Source: a virus. Taken from it: a stretch of 36,512 nucleotides of DNA. The translations under genes and the position numbers were made by a program. This document shows, in pieces, positions 1 through 6,799 of the stretch. The DNA lies in the IMG/VR virus record IMGVR_UViG_3300017991_000236, positions 1 to 36,512 of that record. The stretch is one strand, 5' to 3'. Position 1 is the first letter of the stretch, and every line of letters begins with the position of its first letter. The notes below the pieces were generated by a model, which was not told where the DNA came from, searched no databases, and saw only the letters and a list, made by a program, of their open reading frames with translations.

Positions 1-276
1 GCCCTTGGCCAGCAAGCCACGGGCCGCGTAACCTTTGGCGTATCGTGGGGCGACGCGGCCCAGGCCCTGGCCGCTGCCGTGGCCGCCCCTCTTTGGGTTG
101 TGTGCAGTGGGGAGGCCGAGCTTGTGGCCGCCTTGCTGGCCGGCCAAACGTTGACCGATACTATGCTTTACGAGGCCGCCCAACGCGCGGCCCAAACCGT
201 GCCGGACCCAGAGCAAGCAAAGCTCGAGGGCCGGCTAACCGTTCGCCTTATCCGCGGACAGAAAGGCACCGAATGA
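1..276 (+). CDS. Hypothetical protein, 5'-truncated by window edge
   Basis: The reading frame is open from the first base of the window to the TGA at 274-276, so the start codon lies upstream. The visible 91 residues are Ala-rich, with a hydrophobic stretch followed by a charged C-terminus ending in GQKGTE. No motif is recognised. Its stop overlaps the ATG of the next gene (ATGA at 273-276), so the two are translationally coupled members of the rightward operon. An internal ATG at 79 exists, but the upstream codons keep the same composition and I see no Shine-Dalgarno site before it, so a longer protein is more likely. Confidence 0.6.
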   Translation, partial: ALGQQATGRVTFGVSWGDAAQALAAAVAAPLWVVCSGEAELVAALLAGQTLTDTMLYEAAQRAAQTVPDPEQAKLEGRLTVRLIRGQKGTE

Positions 277-929
277 ACAAGCCACAGATCCCGCCCGTTG
301 ACGAAACCGCTATACCCGAAGGCGTGGCCAAGGGCGAACAGCTGGCCACTATTATCCGCGCCCGGCTTGCGCTGGCCACACGTGGCCGCGTACACTGGGA
401 ATTGTACCCTCAGTATATGGGCCGTGGCGTTGGCCAAGGCATGCCCGACAAGCCGAGCGGCTATGTTTGCTCGGCCCTCTTGGAGACAGAGGGTTGGCGT
501 TGGCAAAGCTCCGCCCTCTTACGCCAAGGCATCGTTGACTTGGACGGCCCGGCCAAGGCCGCGGACTACTTTGCCGGGCACATGATGGAAGCCGTGGTGA
601 TGTGGACCGCGGACGTGGTACGCCTTGAGGACGCCGACGCCAAAGCCGGCCAGAAGTATGGGCACCTATACACGCCCGTGATGGGCGAATTGCTGGCCCT
701 TGCCCACGCCTTGGCCGACTTGAACGATACGGGCACCACTTACGACGAGCGCGAGGAAATGGGACCGAACGAACTGGCCGCCTTTGTGTGGCTGTGGTCC
801 GAGGACGACCATAGCCGGCCCGCTGTGGAAAAGGCCCTTGGCAAGATGGGCCTGGACCAGCCGGACGCCACTGGCCGCGACGCTGTGGTGGGCGTGCTCC
901 AAGACTTGGACACAACCCAGGAGCCATAA
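273..929 (+). CDS. Hypothetical protein, 218 aa
   Basis: It starts with ATG at 273, overlapping the previous stop by four bases, which is typical coupling. The same frame is open further upstream to 45, but that region overlaps the previous gene and looks like read-through of another frame. The product is soluble and acidic, rich in Ala, Leu and Trp, with predicted helices through the middle (around residues 95-165) and no signal peptide or membrane segment. I do not recognise the family. A strong intrinsic terminator follows directly, so this is the last gene of its transcription unit. Confidence 0.65.
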   Translation: MNKPQIPPVDETAIPEGVAKGEQLATIIRARLALATRGRVHWELYPQYMGRGVGQGMPDKPSGYVCSALLETEGWRWQSSALLRQGIVDLDGPAKAADYFAGHMMEAVVMWTADVVRLEDADAKAGQKYGHLYTPVMGELLALAHALADLNDTGTTYDEREEMGPNELAAFVWLWSEDDHSRPAVEKALGKMGLDQPDATGRDAVVGVLQDLDTTQEP

Positions 930-949
930 CCGGCACGCTGTACCCACTG

Positions 950-986
950 GGCCGGGCCGCCACGTGTGGCCCGGCCTTTGTTTTTT
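950..986 (+). terminator. Rho-independent terminator
   Basis: A perfect 9-bp stem (GGCCGGGCC at 950-958, GGCCCGGCC at 968-976) closes a nine-base loop containing CCACGTGT and is followed by a T-rich run to 986. It lies 21 bases after the stop of the gene ending at 929 and before the promoter at 1021, separating two transcription units. The loop holds one copy of the 12-mer GCCACGTGTGGC that recurs in this genome. Confidence 0.9.
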
Positions 987-1002
987 GGATGCACGTACAA
1001 AA
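985..1002. repeat. 18-bp direct repeat, copy 1
   Basis: TTGGATGCACGTACAAAA is found here and exactly again at 9470-9487. Both copies are non-coding: this one lies between a terminator and a promoter, the other beside the terminator of the leftward operon. It is far too long to recur by chance in 36 kb. Possible roles are a regulator site, a recombination site or a replication element; nothing in the sequence decides between them. Confidence 0.85.
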
Positions 1003-1011
1003 CCCGCACTA

Positions 1012-1082
1012 TATAGGGACTTGACAAACGCCCAAACTGTGCTATAATAGGCTATAGCGTCCCTATAACCAAGTATAACCAA
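1012..1082. promoter_or_regulatory. Operator: inverted and direct repeats around the promoter
   Basis: TATAGGGAC at 1012-1020 abuts the -35 box and its exact reverse complement GTCCCTATA lies at 1059-1067, just past the expected start site, so the arms bracket the promoter. TATAACCAA is repeated at 1064-1072 and 1074-1082, a 10-bp period that puts both on one helix face. This arrangement is expected of an operator for a dimeric or tetrameric repressor. The next gene encodes a ribbon-helix-helix-like protein, so autoregulation is a natural inference. Confidence 0.7.
1021..1048 (+). promoter_or_regulatory. Sigma70-type promoter with extended -10
   Basis: TTGACA (1021-1026) and TATAAT (1043-1048) are both perfect consensus hexamers separated by 16 bp, with a TGC extended -10 directly upstream of TATAAT. 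Transcription should start near 1055 and read into the regulator gene at 1116. It is the best promoter I can see in the window and probably drives the recombination and translocase genes to 9141. It is embedded between the arms of an inverted repeat. Confidence 0.9.
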
Positions 1083-1115
1083 CTGGCCCGCGCGGCCAGC
1101 TGGCCGGGAGGTGTT

Positions 1116-1328
1116 TTGAGCCAGGATAGGCCCACTACCATCGGGATTGACCGAACAGATCATGGGCGTTTTGCGGCCATAGCCAAGGCCGAAGGGTTGC
1201 ATCACGCTCAGCTGTTCCGTAGAATGCTCACTCTATGGGAGGCCACGCCCGTGGTAGAACGAGAAACCGTGTTGCACGACGCCCGCATGGCGGCCTTGGC
1301 CGCCCAAACAAAGGAGCAGACCGAATGA
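1116..1328 (+). CDS. Small ribbon-helix-helix-like regulator, 70 aa
   Basis: Translation starts at TTG (1116), with GGGAGG (1106-1111) just upstream; no ATG or GTG in frame fits. The 70-residue product has a short beta-like segment (TTIGID, residues 7-12), a helix containing FAAIAKAEG and a second helix from HHAQLFRRML. This beta-helix-helix layout and size fit the Arc/CopG class of DNA-binding proteins, although I cannot confirm the family by similarity. It lies directly behind a promoter bracketed by an inverted repeat, which suggests autorepression of the early operon. It overlaps the next gene by ATGA. Confidence 0.65.
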   Translation: MSQDRPTTIGIDRTDHGRFAAIAKAEGLHHAQLFRRMLTLWEATPVVERETVLHDARMAALAAQTKEQTE

Positions 1329-2266
1329 ACCAGGACCCCACGCCGGCCAAGCCGGCCCTCGAAACCAAGATCGAATACAGCCCGCCCACGACCGTGGCGG
1401 AACGTGCCCGCCGAGCATACGCGGCCCTCCATGCCGATATGCACCATGAGACGCTGGCCTTTGCCGAACTGGCCGCGCTCTGCTTTTTTGACCGCTTTTA
1501 CCCTCGCATCGAGCCGGACCACACTATGCCCAAGGAAAACGACGCCGGCCAGCTGGACGCCTACTTGGCCGACATCAACGCCCGGAACAGCGAAATGCGC
1601 GCGCGGGTTGTGGCCGAGCTTGTGGCCGCGGCCACGCCCGTGTCGGCCTCGCGTTGCCGGCTACAGTGGGAAGGCTACGCCTTTGACGCCCACACTTTGG
1701 ACGACCTCAACCTGGGCGAGCCGGACGTGGCCTTTGCCGTGGCCATTACGTGCGCCACGTGTGGTGGCACGGTTTGGAATCCCGTAGGCTCGCCCGAGGT
1801 GCTCGGTTGGCTCATGGACGACGCGCCCGCGTGCCCGCTTTGCGCGAACGTGCCCGTGCCCTATGGCGCGCGCCTCAGCTTGGCCGACTTGAGCGACCTC
1901 ACCGCGGCCAAGGGAGCCTCCGCCGAACAGCTGGCCCGCGCGGAGTTTGCGCACCGGCAGGCCGCCCAGTTGGTTGTCAAGCTCAAAGCCTTGGCCGTGC
2001 GCGAAGGCTATACGCTCAACGTGGCCGGGCAAGAGGGCGAGGATCCCAAGCCGGCCTTGTCCAGCAAGGGAAACGCGGAAACCCGCAAGGCCGCCGAGGC
2101 CGCCTACTTGGCGAAACACGGCCCATACCAAGCGGCCCTTGTGGCCGAACTGGAAACCTCGTTAGCCTTGGCCTTGGCCCGCACCGTGGCCGAGCAAGCC
2201 GCCGACGAAGTGAGCCTATACCGCGCGTGGATGTACCGAAACGCGCCCGCAAGGCCGCACGCCTAG
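1325..2266 (+). CDS. Zinc-ribbon-containing hypothetical protein, 313 aa
   Basis: It starts at ATG 1325, overlapping the previous stop, with AAGGAG upstream in the leader CAAAGGAGCAGA that this genome reuses. The clearest feature is a pair of CxxC knuckles, C143/C146 and C170/C173, about 24 residues apart, as in a zinc ribbon. The flanks are helical: an N-terminal helix-rich region (residues 24-100) and a long Ala- and Lys-rich C-terminal helical region (about 195-300). There is no membrane segment. Zinc ribbons in phage early genes often bind nucleic acid or protein partners, but the function is unknown. Confidence 0.65.
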   Translation: MNQDPTPAKPALETKIEYSPPTTVAERARRAYAALHADMHHETLAFAELAALCFFDRFYPRIEPDHTMPKENDAGQLDAYLADINARNSEMRARVVAELVAAATPVSASRCRLQWEGYAFDAHTLDDLNLGEPDVAFAVAITCATCGGTVWNPVGSPEVLGWLMDDAPACPLCANVPVPYGARLSLADLSDLTAAKGASAEQLARAEFAHRQAAQLVVKLKALAVREGYTLNVAGQEGEDPKPALSSKGNAETRKAAEAAYLAKHGPYQAALVAELETSLALALARTVAEQAADEVSLYRAWMYRNAPARPHA

Positions 2267-2283
2267 AGGCGGCCCTATTGACC

Positions 2284-2308
2284 GGGCGGCCCAACGCCTG
2301 GGCCGCCC
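2284..2308 (+). other. Intergenic hairpin without U-tract
   Basis: A perfect 10-bp stem (GGGCGGCCCA at 2284-2293, TGGGCCGCCC at 2299-2308) with a five-base loop lies 18 bases after a stop codon. No T-run follows; the next gene's AAGGAG site comes about 10 bases later. It is more likely to stabilise or insulate messenger RNA than to end transcription. Confidence 0.7.
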
Positions 2309-2330
2309 TGCAGAAAACAAGGAGAAAACT

Positions 2331-3689
2331 GTGGTAGAGCACTCGCAACTTTTGGAACTCACGGACGAAATGGCCGCCAAGGAACACGAAATGCGGCTTG
2401 CGCTGCTCCGGCCCTTCCCGGAGTATTACGTGTTTTGGAAGGTGCAAACCGCGCCCAAGGAAGGCAACCGTGGCCGCGGCATGATGGTATGCTATGTGGA
2501 CGCCCGTGCCGTGGAGGACCGCTTGGACGAAGTGTTTGGGCCAACCGGCTGGACAGTGGACTATGAGGCTATGCAAGGCGGCATCAAGGCGACCTTGTAT
2601 ACCCGTTGGCCCAGTGGATGGCTCAGCAAGCCGAGCACGGGCGAGGACAAGGGCCTTATGGCCCAAGAGGCCCGCGCGCTCAAGCGGGCCGCTGTTAAGA
2701 TAGGCGTGGGCCGCTACTTGTACCGAGTGCCCAAGGCTTGGGTGACAGTGGAAAAGCGTGGGCGGAACTGGTATCCGGCCCGAGGCGAGACGCCGCTTTT
2801 GGAAGACGTGGCTCCGTGGGCCTTGCCCGGCTCGACGAGCGAAATGCCGGACGTGCCATACTGGGAGGCCGATGTGTTGGCCGAGGCCCTTACGGCATCG
2901 AGCGCCCTTTTGCCGGAACCAGAGTTGCCGCCACTGGACGAGGACCCCAGGCCCGCGCGCCCGCGCCAAAAGGTCGCACCGGGCACCGGCAAGGACCCGC
3001 GCGAGCTTGTGGCCGGCACGCCCCAGGCCGCCAAGGCCGCGGCCAAGGCCGGCCAAGCTGGCGAACACGTGCAGGGCCGCATGGTGCTCAAGGACGACCC
3101 CAAGCATCCCGTGCCGCCCAACTGGAAGGCCCTTTATGACCGCGCGCTGGAAGGCGAGCTTGGCGAGTACAAGGGCCGGCCACACGTGCAAAACGCGGTT
3201 CGCGAGCTTTATCCCGGCTTTGCACGCCGGGCCAAGGCCGAAAAGCAGGACGTAACCATCAAGGAAGCTTGGGACGTGCTACGCTTTAGAACGCTCAGCC
3301 CGGAGGCCCAGGCCGTGGTGATTGCCCGGCACGGCCTAGAGGAAACGGGCCTTGGCCAGAAGTTTGGCGCGCCCGCACAGGGCGATTCTGTGCCGGCCAC
3401 GGGCGAAACTGGCGACGAAACTGGCAATGCGCCGGCAGAGAACGCCCCCACGCAAGCGGCCAAGTGGAACGCAGACTTGGCACCGGGCGGAGGTTTGGAT
3501 CGTTGGGGGCGCTTTTGCGCACAAGCCGGCATTGCGCCGACAAACGCGACCGCGGCCTTGGGCGTGGCCAAGTTGACCGACTACGCGGGCACCTTGGGCG
3601 AGGCCGTGATGGCCGTGTGCGACCACCTGGGCCTTACGTACCAAGTAGGCGACGAAGGCGTGACCGTAGACTGGCCGCCCGCGCAATAG
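2331..3689 (+). CDS. Rad52/Rad22-like single-strand annealing protein, 452 aa
   Basis: It starts at GTG 2331 behind AAGGAG. The N-terminal part (about residues 20-145) has the pattern of the Rad52/Rad22 annealing family: PFPEYYVFWK, then YVDARAVEDRLDEVFGPTGW, then LKRAAVKIGVGRYLYRVP. Proteins of this family form rings that anneal complementary single strands, and phages use them for recombination-dependent repair and replication. The C-terminal 300 residues are unlike the core: an Ala/Pro/Lys-rich linker (about 205-255), a charged segment and a small folded-looking end. This tail may bind a partner such as a single-strand binding protein. The exonuclease gene downstream would make a natural recombination pair. 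Confidence 0.85.
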   Translation: MVEHSQLLELTDEMAAKEHEMRLALLRPFPEYYVFWKVQTAPKEGNRGRGMMVCYVDARAVEDRLDEVFGPTGWTVDYEAMQGGIKATLYTRWPSGWLSKPSTGEDKGLMAQEARALKRAAVKIGVGRYLYRVPKAWVTVEKRGRNWYPARGETPLLEDVAPWALPGSTSEMPDVPYWEADVLAEALTASSALLPEPELPPLDEDPRPARPRQKVAPGTGKDPRELVAGTPQAAKAAAKAGQAGEHVQGRMVLKDDPKHPVPPNWKALYDRALEGELGEYKGRPHVQNAVRELYPGFARRAKAEKQDVTIKEAWDVLRFRTLSPEAQAVVIARHGLEETGLGQKFGAPAQGDSVPATGETGDETGNAPAENAPTQAAKWNADLAPGGGLDRWGRFCAQAGIAPTNATAALGVAKLTDYAGTLGEAVMAVCDHLGLTYQVGDEGVTVDWPPAQ

Positions 3690-3706
3690 CGCCGGGCCTT
3701 TAGACA

Positions 3707-3746
3707 AGCCGCTGCCCCAGGCCGCCACGTGTGGCTTGGGGCGGCT
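3707..3746 (+). other. Intergenic hairpin containing the recurrent 12-mer
   Basis: An imperfect stem joins AGCCGC-TGCCCCA (from 3707) with TTGGGGCGGCT (to 3746), with GCCACGTGTGGC (3724-3735) at the apex. Only a short ATTCTCTC follows, so termination would be weak. It separates the annealing protein from the exonuclease and probably tunes downstream expression. Confidence 0.6.
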
Positions 3747-3768
3747 AGATTCTCTCAAGGAGTGAACT

Positions 3769-4860
3769 GTGCGAAAAGTGTTAGCATTCGATCTTGAAAT
3801 CACGCGGCCCTTGCCCTCGGGCGATATGGATGCCGCCCCTTTCGTGGGGATCTCGTGTTGTGCGGCCAAGCTGTCCGACGTGCCGCATCCGGTTGTCTGG
3901 TACGCTGGCCAAGGCCCACAATCCCAGTTCGAGGACTGGCCCTTGCCGGCAGAAATGGACGCCGGCCAGCTGGCAGAGGTCGCGGACTTCCTACTGCTCC
4001 ACGCGAGCCAAGGATACGAAATCGTAACGTGGAACGGCCTGGGCTTTGATTACAAGGTGCTCGCGCGCGGCATCGGTGACCCGGACCGCTCCGCGGCCTT
4101 GGCCAAGTTGGCGCTCACGCAATACGACCCCGGCTTTGTGCAAGTGTGCCAGGCCGGCTATATGGCCAAGCTGGTCGGCGTCGCCCAGGGCCTGGGCGTC
4201 GGCTCGAAAACTGCCGGCATGCATGGGGCGCTCGCGCCCGTGCTGTGGAGCAACGTGTGGCCCGAAACGCTGGACGAGGAAGGCGAGGCCGCCTTGCGGG
4301 CCGACATCGAGGGCTTGGCCCTTGCGCCCGGCTCCCGCGCGGCCCAGGATTTGGTCTTGGAGTATGTGGCCAACGACGTCGATATCACGCTGGCCAGCTA
4401 TATGGCCCTTTGCCAACGCCGGAGCGTGAACTGGATCACGGCCAGGGGGCGGCCCTCGCGTCGGCCCTGGTTGCCGAAGCTCAAGCGTGGCGCGCAAGGC
4501 GTTCGATTCTGGTCGCCGGCCGAAGCGCTCCACTTGCAAGAGCCGAACACCTCGTGGATGGACAGCCCGCCAAGGCCGCGCGAGGAATATTACAAGTGGA
4601 CCGTGGCCGCCTTGGGCGTGGCCCAGTGGCGCGCGATTGTGGGCATCGAGCCGATCTACCACGGCCCGAGGAACGCGCCCGCGCCCAACCCGGAGCCAGT
4701 GGCGGCCAAGGACAGCCAGGAAGATGATAGCTGGCCCGGCCCGCGGCCAGGCGTTCAGCCCACGGCACCGGCCCGCGGTCAAGTATCGGGCGACGAGCGC
4801 CCGCGCATTGTAGGCCGGCAAGATGGCGAGTGGCCCACGGAGCCGCCCCCAGGCTTTTAG
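3769..4860 (+). CDS. DEDDy 3'-5' exonuclease (RNase H-like fold), 363 aa
   Basis: It starts at GTG 3769 with AAGGAG just upstream. Three exonuclease motifs are in the right order: Exo I FDLE (D8, E10), Exo II WNGLGFD (N89, D94) and Exo III YVAND (Y199, D203, the YxxxD form that defines the DEDDy group). The arrangement resembles the proofreading domain of family B polymerases and their stand-alone PolB-like exonuclease relatives. The remaining 140 residues (after about 220) are basic, then Pro-rich, and hold no polymerase motifs. It probably trims DNA ends so that the adjacent Rad52-like protein can anneal them. Confidence 0.85.
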   Translation: MRKVLAFDLEITRPLPSGDMDAAPFVGISCCAAKLSDVPHPVVWYAGQGPQSQFEDWPLPAEMDAGQLAEVADFLLLHASQGYEIVTWNGLGFDYKVLARGIGDPDRSAALAKLALTQYDPGFVQVCQAGYMAKLVGVAQGLGVGSKTAGMHGALAPVLWSNVWPETLDEEGEAALRADIEGLALAPGSRAAQDLVLEYVANDVDITLASYMALCQRRSVNWITARGRPSRRPWLPKLKRGAQGVRFWSPAEALHLQEPNTSWMDSPPRPREEYYKWTVAALGVAQWRAIVGIEPIYHGPRNAPAPNPEPVAAKDSQEDDSWPGPRPGVQPTAPARGQVSGDERPRIVGRQDGEWPTEPPPGF

Positions 4861-4877
4861 GGCAAAGGAGCAGAGAC

Positions 4878-5063
4878 GTGTCTTTGGCTGTAGTAATCGC
4901 AATCGGTTTTCTGTTGGCGTGCGCGGGAGCCTTGGGCCTTGCCGGCCTTGGAATGGGCATCGAGATCCGCGGCACACTTTCGATCCAAACGGAGCGCCGG
5001 GCCGTGGTGGTGAACTATGGCGTGGGCCTCGCTGGCCGGCCAGCGTGGCAAGGAGCGCGATAA
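4878..5063 (+). CDS. Small membrane protein, 61 aa
   Basis: Start GTG 4878 is chosen because AAGGAG (4865-4870) is seven bases upstream; an ATG at 4830 in the same frame lies inside the previous gene. Residues 2-25 form one hydrophobic helix (LAVVIAIGFLLACAGALGLA), followed by a short polar tail of about 35 residues. It begins the run of membrane genes that surrounds the FtsK-like translocase. The stop overlaps the next start (TAATG). Function unknown. Confidence 0.65.
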   Translation: MSLAVVIAIGFLLACAGALGLAGLGMGIEIRGTLSIQTERRAVVVNYGVGLAGRPAWQGAR

Positions 5064-5254
5064 TGCCGCTTTACTACTGGGACGGAGATATACACTGGGT
5101 CCGGTTCTGGAAACTGGGCATCGCGTTGGCCGGCAATCGCCGCGGCTTTTGCGTGGCCTACTTGGGCCGCCCGCCCGGCAAGGGCATGCCGGCCCTTGCT
5201 ATCCGATTCTGGCCGCCACGTGTGGCCATCGATAACTTTGAAGGGAAGGTGTAA
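5063..5254 (+). CDS. Hypothetical small protein, 63 aa
   Basis: ATG 5063 shares its first base with the previous TAA; AAGGAG lies at the end of the previous gene. The protein is short, aromatic and basic (MPLYYWDGDIHWVRFWK at the start) and has one modestly hydrophobic stretch but no clear membrane helix. A copy of the recurrent 12-mer GCCACGTGTGGC (5215-5226) is inside the coding sequence near the end. I do not recognise it. Confidence 0.6.
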   Translation: MPLYYWDGDIHWVRFWKLGIALAGNRRGFCVAYLGRPPGKGMPALAIRFWPPRVAIDNFEGKV

Positions 5255-5257
5255 GCT

Positions 5258-6058
5258 ATGGAATTCTATATGGAGCGACCGCGCAAACCGTGGAACGACT
5301 GGCGCATGTGGAGCATGCTTGTGCCTATCATGGTTTCTGCTGTAGGCTTTTTCGTCACGGGCGTGTTCGCGTTCGCCTTTAGCGACATCGAGGTTATACC
5401 CGCGCCCGTGCAAAGTGTGCTCGTTATCGTAGGCTCGGCCCTTATCATCTTTGGTGCCGAGTTGAACACGCCCTTTGCGGCCATCGAGGTGTTCCGCAAG
5501 ATTTTCACCAAGGAGGCCAACACTTGGGATTTCTCGGCCCTGGTGGTGTCCTTGGTGGGCACGGTCATCAACCTGCTTGTAACCTTTGCAAGCCGGCTAA
5601 CCATTGACCCGGCTTGGCGGCTTTTTATCCTCAACTGGGGACCGCTTTTGTCCGGCTTTGCCGTGGCGTGCGACTACTATGGCGCGCTCGTGGAACTGGG
5701 CTTTTTCTTTGGCTCCTATGAGATGCGCATGGCCACGTACATCGAGGAACGACGGCTTTTCACGGCACGCAAGGCACAGACCGCGCAAGCGGAGCCGACT
5801 GCAGAACACGAGGCGCCTGCAACCAAGGGCACCGACCAGAACCTGGGCAACCCGGCCAGCTGGCCCGCGGGCACGTTGGAGCTATTGACGGAAACGATCT
5901 TGCCCGGCATGAATGGCGAGGCGGCCACGCTTACCCGGCAAGGCTTGGCCGACGCCTATGCCAAACACGGCCACAAGCTCCCGAGCCCGAGCACGGTCAA
6001 GAGGCACCTAAAGGTCGCCCACACGTGGCACCAGGAGGCCGGCACCGATGAAGCGTAA
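5258..6058 (+). CDS. Four-helix membrane protein with C-terminal HTH-like domain, 266 aa
   Basis: It starts at ATG 5258, with GAAGGG upstream. About four transmembrane helices are visible (roughly residues 17-42, 48-68, 92-112 and 122-152), then a charged linker rich in Ala, Glu and Thr (about 165-205), then a soluble end. That end includes LTRQGLADAYAKHG and SPSTVKRHLKVA, which look like a helix-turn-helix. A membrane core joined to a cytoplasmic DNA-binding-type tail resembles actinobacterial plasmid transfer/Spd-type proteins in layout, but I cannot show homology. The FtsK-like gene 0.7 kb downstream supports a job in tethering DNA to the membrane. It overlaps the next gene by 11 bp. Confidence 0.7.
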   Translation: MEFYMERPRKPWNDWRMWSMLVPIMVSAVGFFVTGVFAFAFSDIEVIPAPVQSVLVIVGSALIIFGAELNTPFAAIEVFRKIFTKEANTWDFSALVVSLVGTVINLLVTFASRLTIDPAWRLFILNWGPLLSGFAVACDYYGALVELGFFFGSYEMRMATYIEERRLFTARKAQTAQAEPTAEHEAPATKGTDQNLGNPASWPAGTLELLTETILPGMNGEAATLTRQGLADAYAKHGHKLPSPSTVKRHLKVAHTWHQEAGTDEA

Positions 6059-6629
6059 GGCACGCAAGCAAGGCCAAACACTGCGAACGGCTTGGTGGGT
6101 CTTTTTCTACGTCCATCCTCGCTATGGCCGGCCTGGCAAGCCCGCGCGGGTTACGTGGTATCCGCCCGGCATGCGGGCACGTGCGGCCTGGCTGGTCGTG
6201 GTGCTTGTGGCTGTGGCCGCGAGCACGGGCCTCCAAGCGGCCCGCCTCTTGGACGAGGTTATGCTGTGGGAACACTGCAAGGCGAACGGATACGATGACT
6301 GGTATATCGGCCGATGGCCCTGGTGCATTGACGCCGAGACTGGCCGGCACGTGCCGGCCCACATAGATGGGAGATGGCAATGGCTAAAAAGCAAAGCCGG
6401 CAAGATGCTCCGCGTCGACGCGGAGGGTTCTTTGGGCCGCGTGACCAAACCGAAATCATCCACAGAGGGGAGCGCACCGACCCGCGCGCCGTCCTTGCCA
6501 CGTGTGGAGCCTTTGCCTTGGTCCTATGCATCGCGGCCTTGTGCGTCTATGGCGTGGCGGCCCTTTGGCAAGACCGGCCAGGGCGATGGTTCGCGGAGCA
6601 CTTCCGCGGCTTGGCCACGGCTTGGATAG
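6048..6629 (+). CDS. Single-pass membrane protein; C-terminal end uncertain
   Basis: ATG 6048 follows AGGAGG within the end of the previous gene. The frame is open for 193 codons. The first 110 residues look real: a basic N-terminus, one transmembrane segment (about residues 44-66) and a Trp/Cys-containing stretch (HCKANGYDDWYIGRWPWC). The rest is Ser/Pro/Arg-rich, without the protein-like character of the first part, and lies on top of the gene starting at 6380 in another frame. Either two genes truly overlap by 250 bp, or translation shifts -1 near 6380-6390, or there is a sequence error. The exact C-terminus should be treated as open. Confidence 0.5.
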   Translation: MKRKARKQGQTLRTAWWVFFYVHPRYGRPGKPARVTWYPPGMRARAAWLVVVLVAVAASTGLQAARLLDEVMLWEHCKANGYDDWYIGRWPWCIDAETGRHVPAHIDGRWQWLKSKAGKMLRVDAEGSLGRVTKPKSSTEGSAPTRAPSLPRVEPLPWSYASRPCASMAWRPFGKTGQGDGSRSTSAAWPRLG

Positions 6630-6799
6630 TGAGCCTGGGCCTTGGGGCATTGCTGGCCGCCTTTGTGCTGTTCTATGAAGCAATCGATCCAAACTGGCCG
6701 CCCCCACGCTCGGCAGTTCACACGCCCTTGATGCTGTTCCCGTTTGGTAAGGACCGCGGAGGTACAGACTATGACGTGGATTCGTACGAACTATCGTAA
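6380..6799 (+). CDS. Two-helix membrane protein, 139 aa
   Basis: I prefer ATG 6380 because GGGAG (6369-6373) lies six bases upstream; ATG 6374 touches that site. After a basic, Arg-rich N-terminus the protein has two clear membrane segments, AVLATCGAFALVLCIAALCV (about residues 38-57) and WIVSLGLGALLAAFVLFYEA (about 83-103), then a short tail. It overlaps both the previous gene's open end and the start of the FtsK-like gene (by 29 bp). It forms part of the membrane cluster; no family recognised. Confidence 0.6.
   Translation: MAKKQSRQDAPRRRGGFFGPRDQTEIIHRGERTDPRAVLATCGAFALVLCIAALCVYGVAALWQDRPGRWFAEHFRGLATAWIVSLGLGALLAAFVLFYEAIDPNWPPPRSAVHTPLMLFPFGKDRGGTDYDVDSYELS

Noticed and set aside
2016-3191. 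391-codon minus-strand frame opposite the Rad52-like gene
   Set aside because: The plus strand here has clear Rad52-family motifs, a promoter-driven operon and good ribosome-binding sites; the minus frame is Arg/Gly/Leu-rich shadow.
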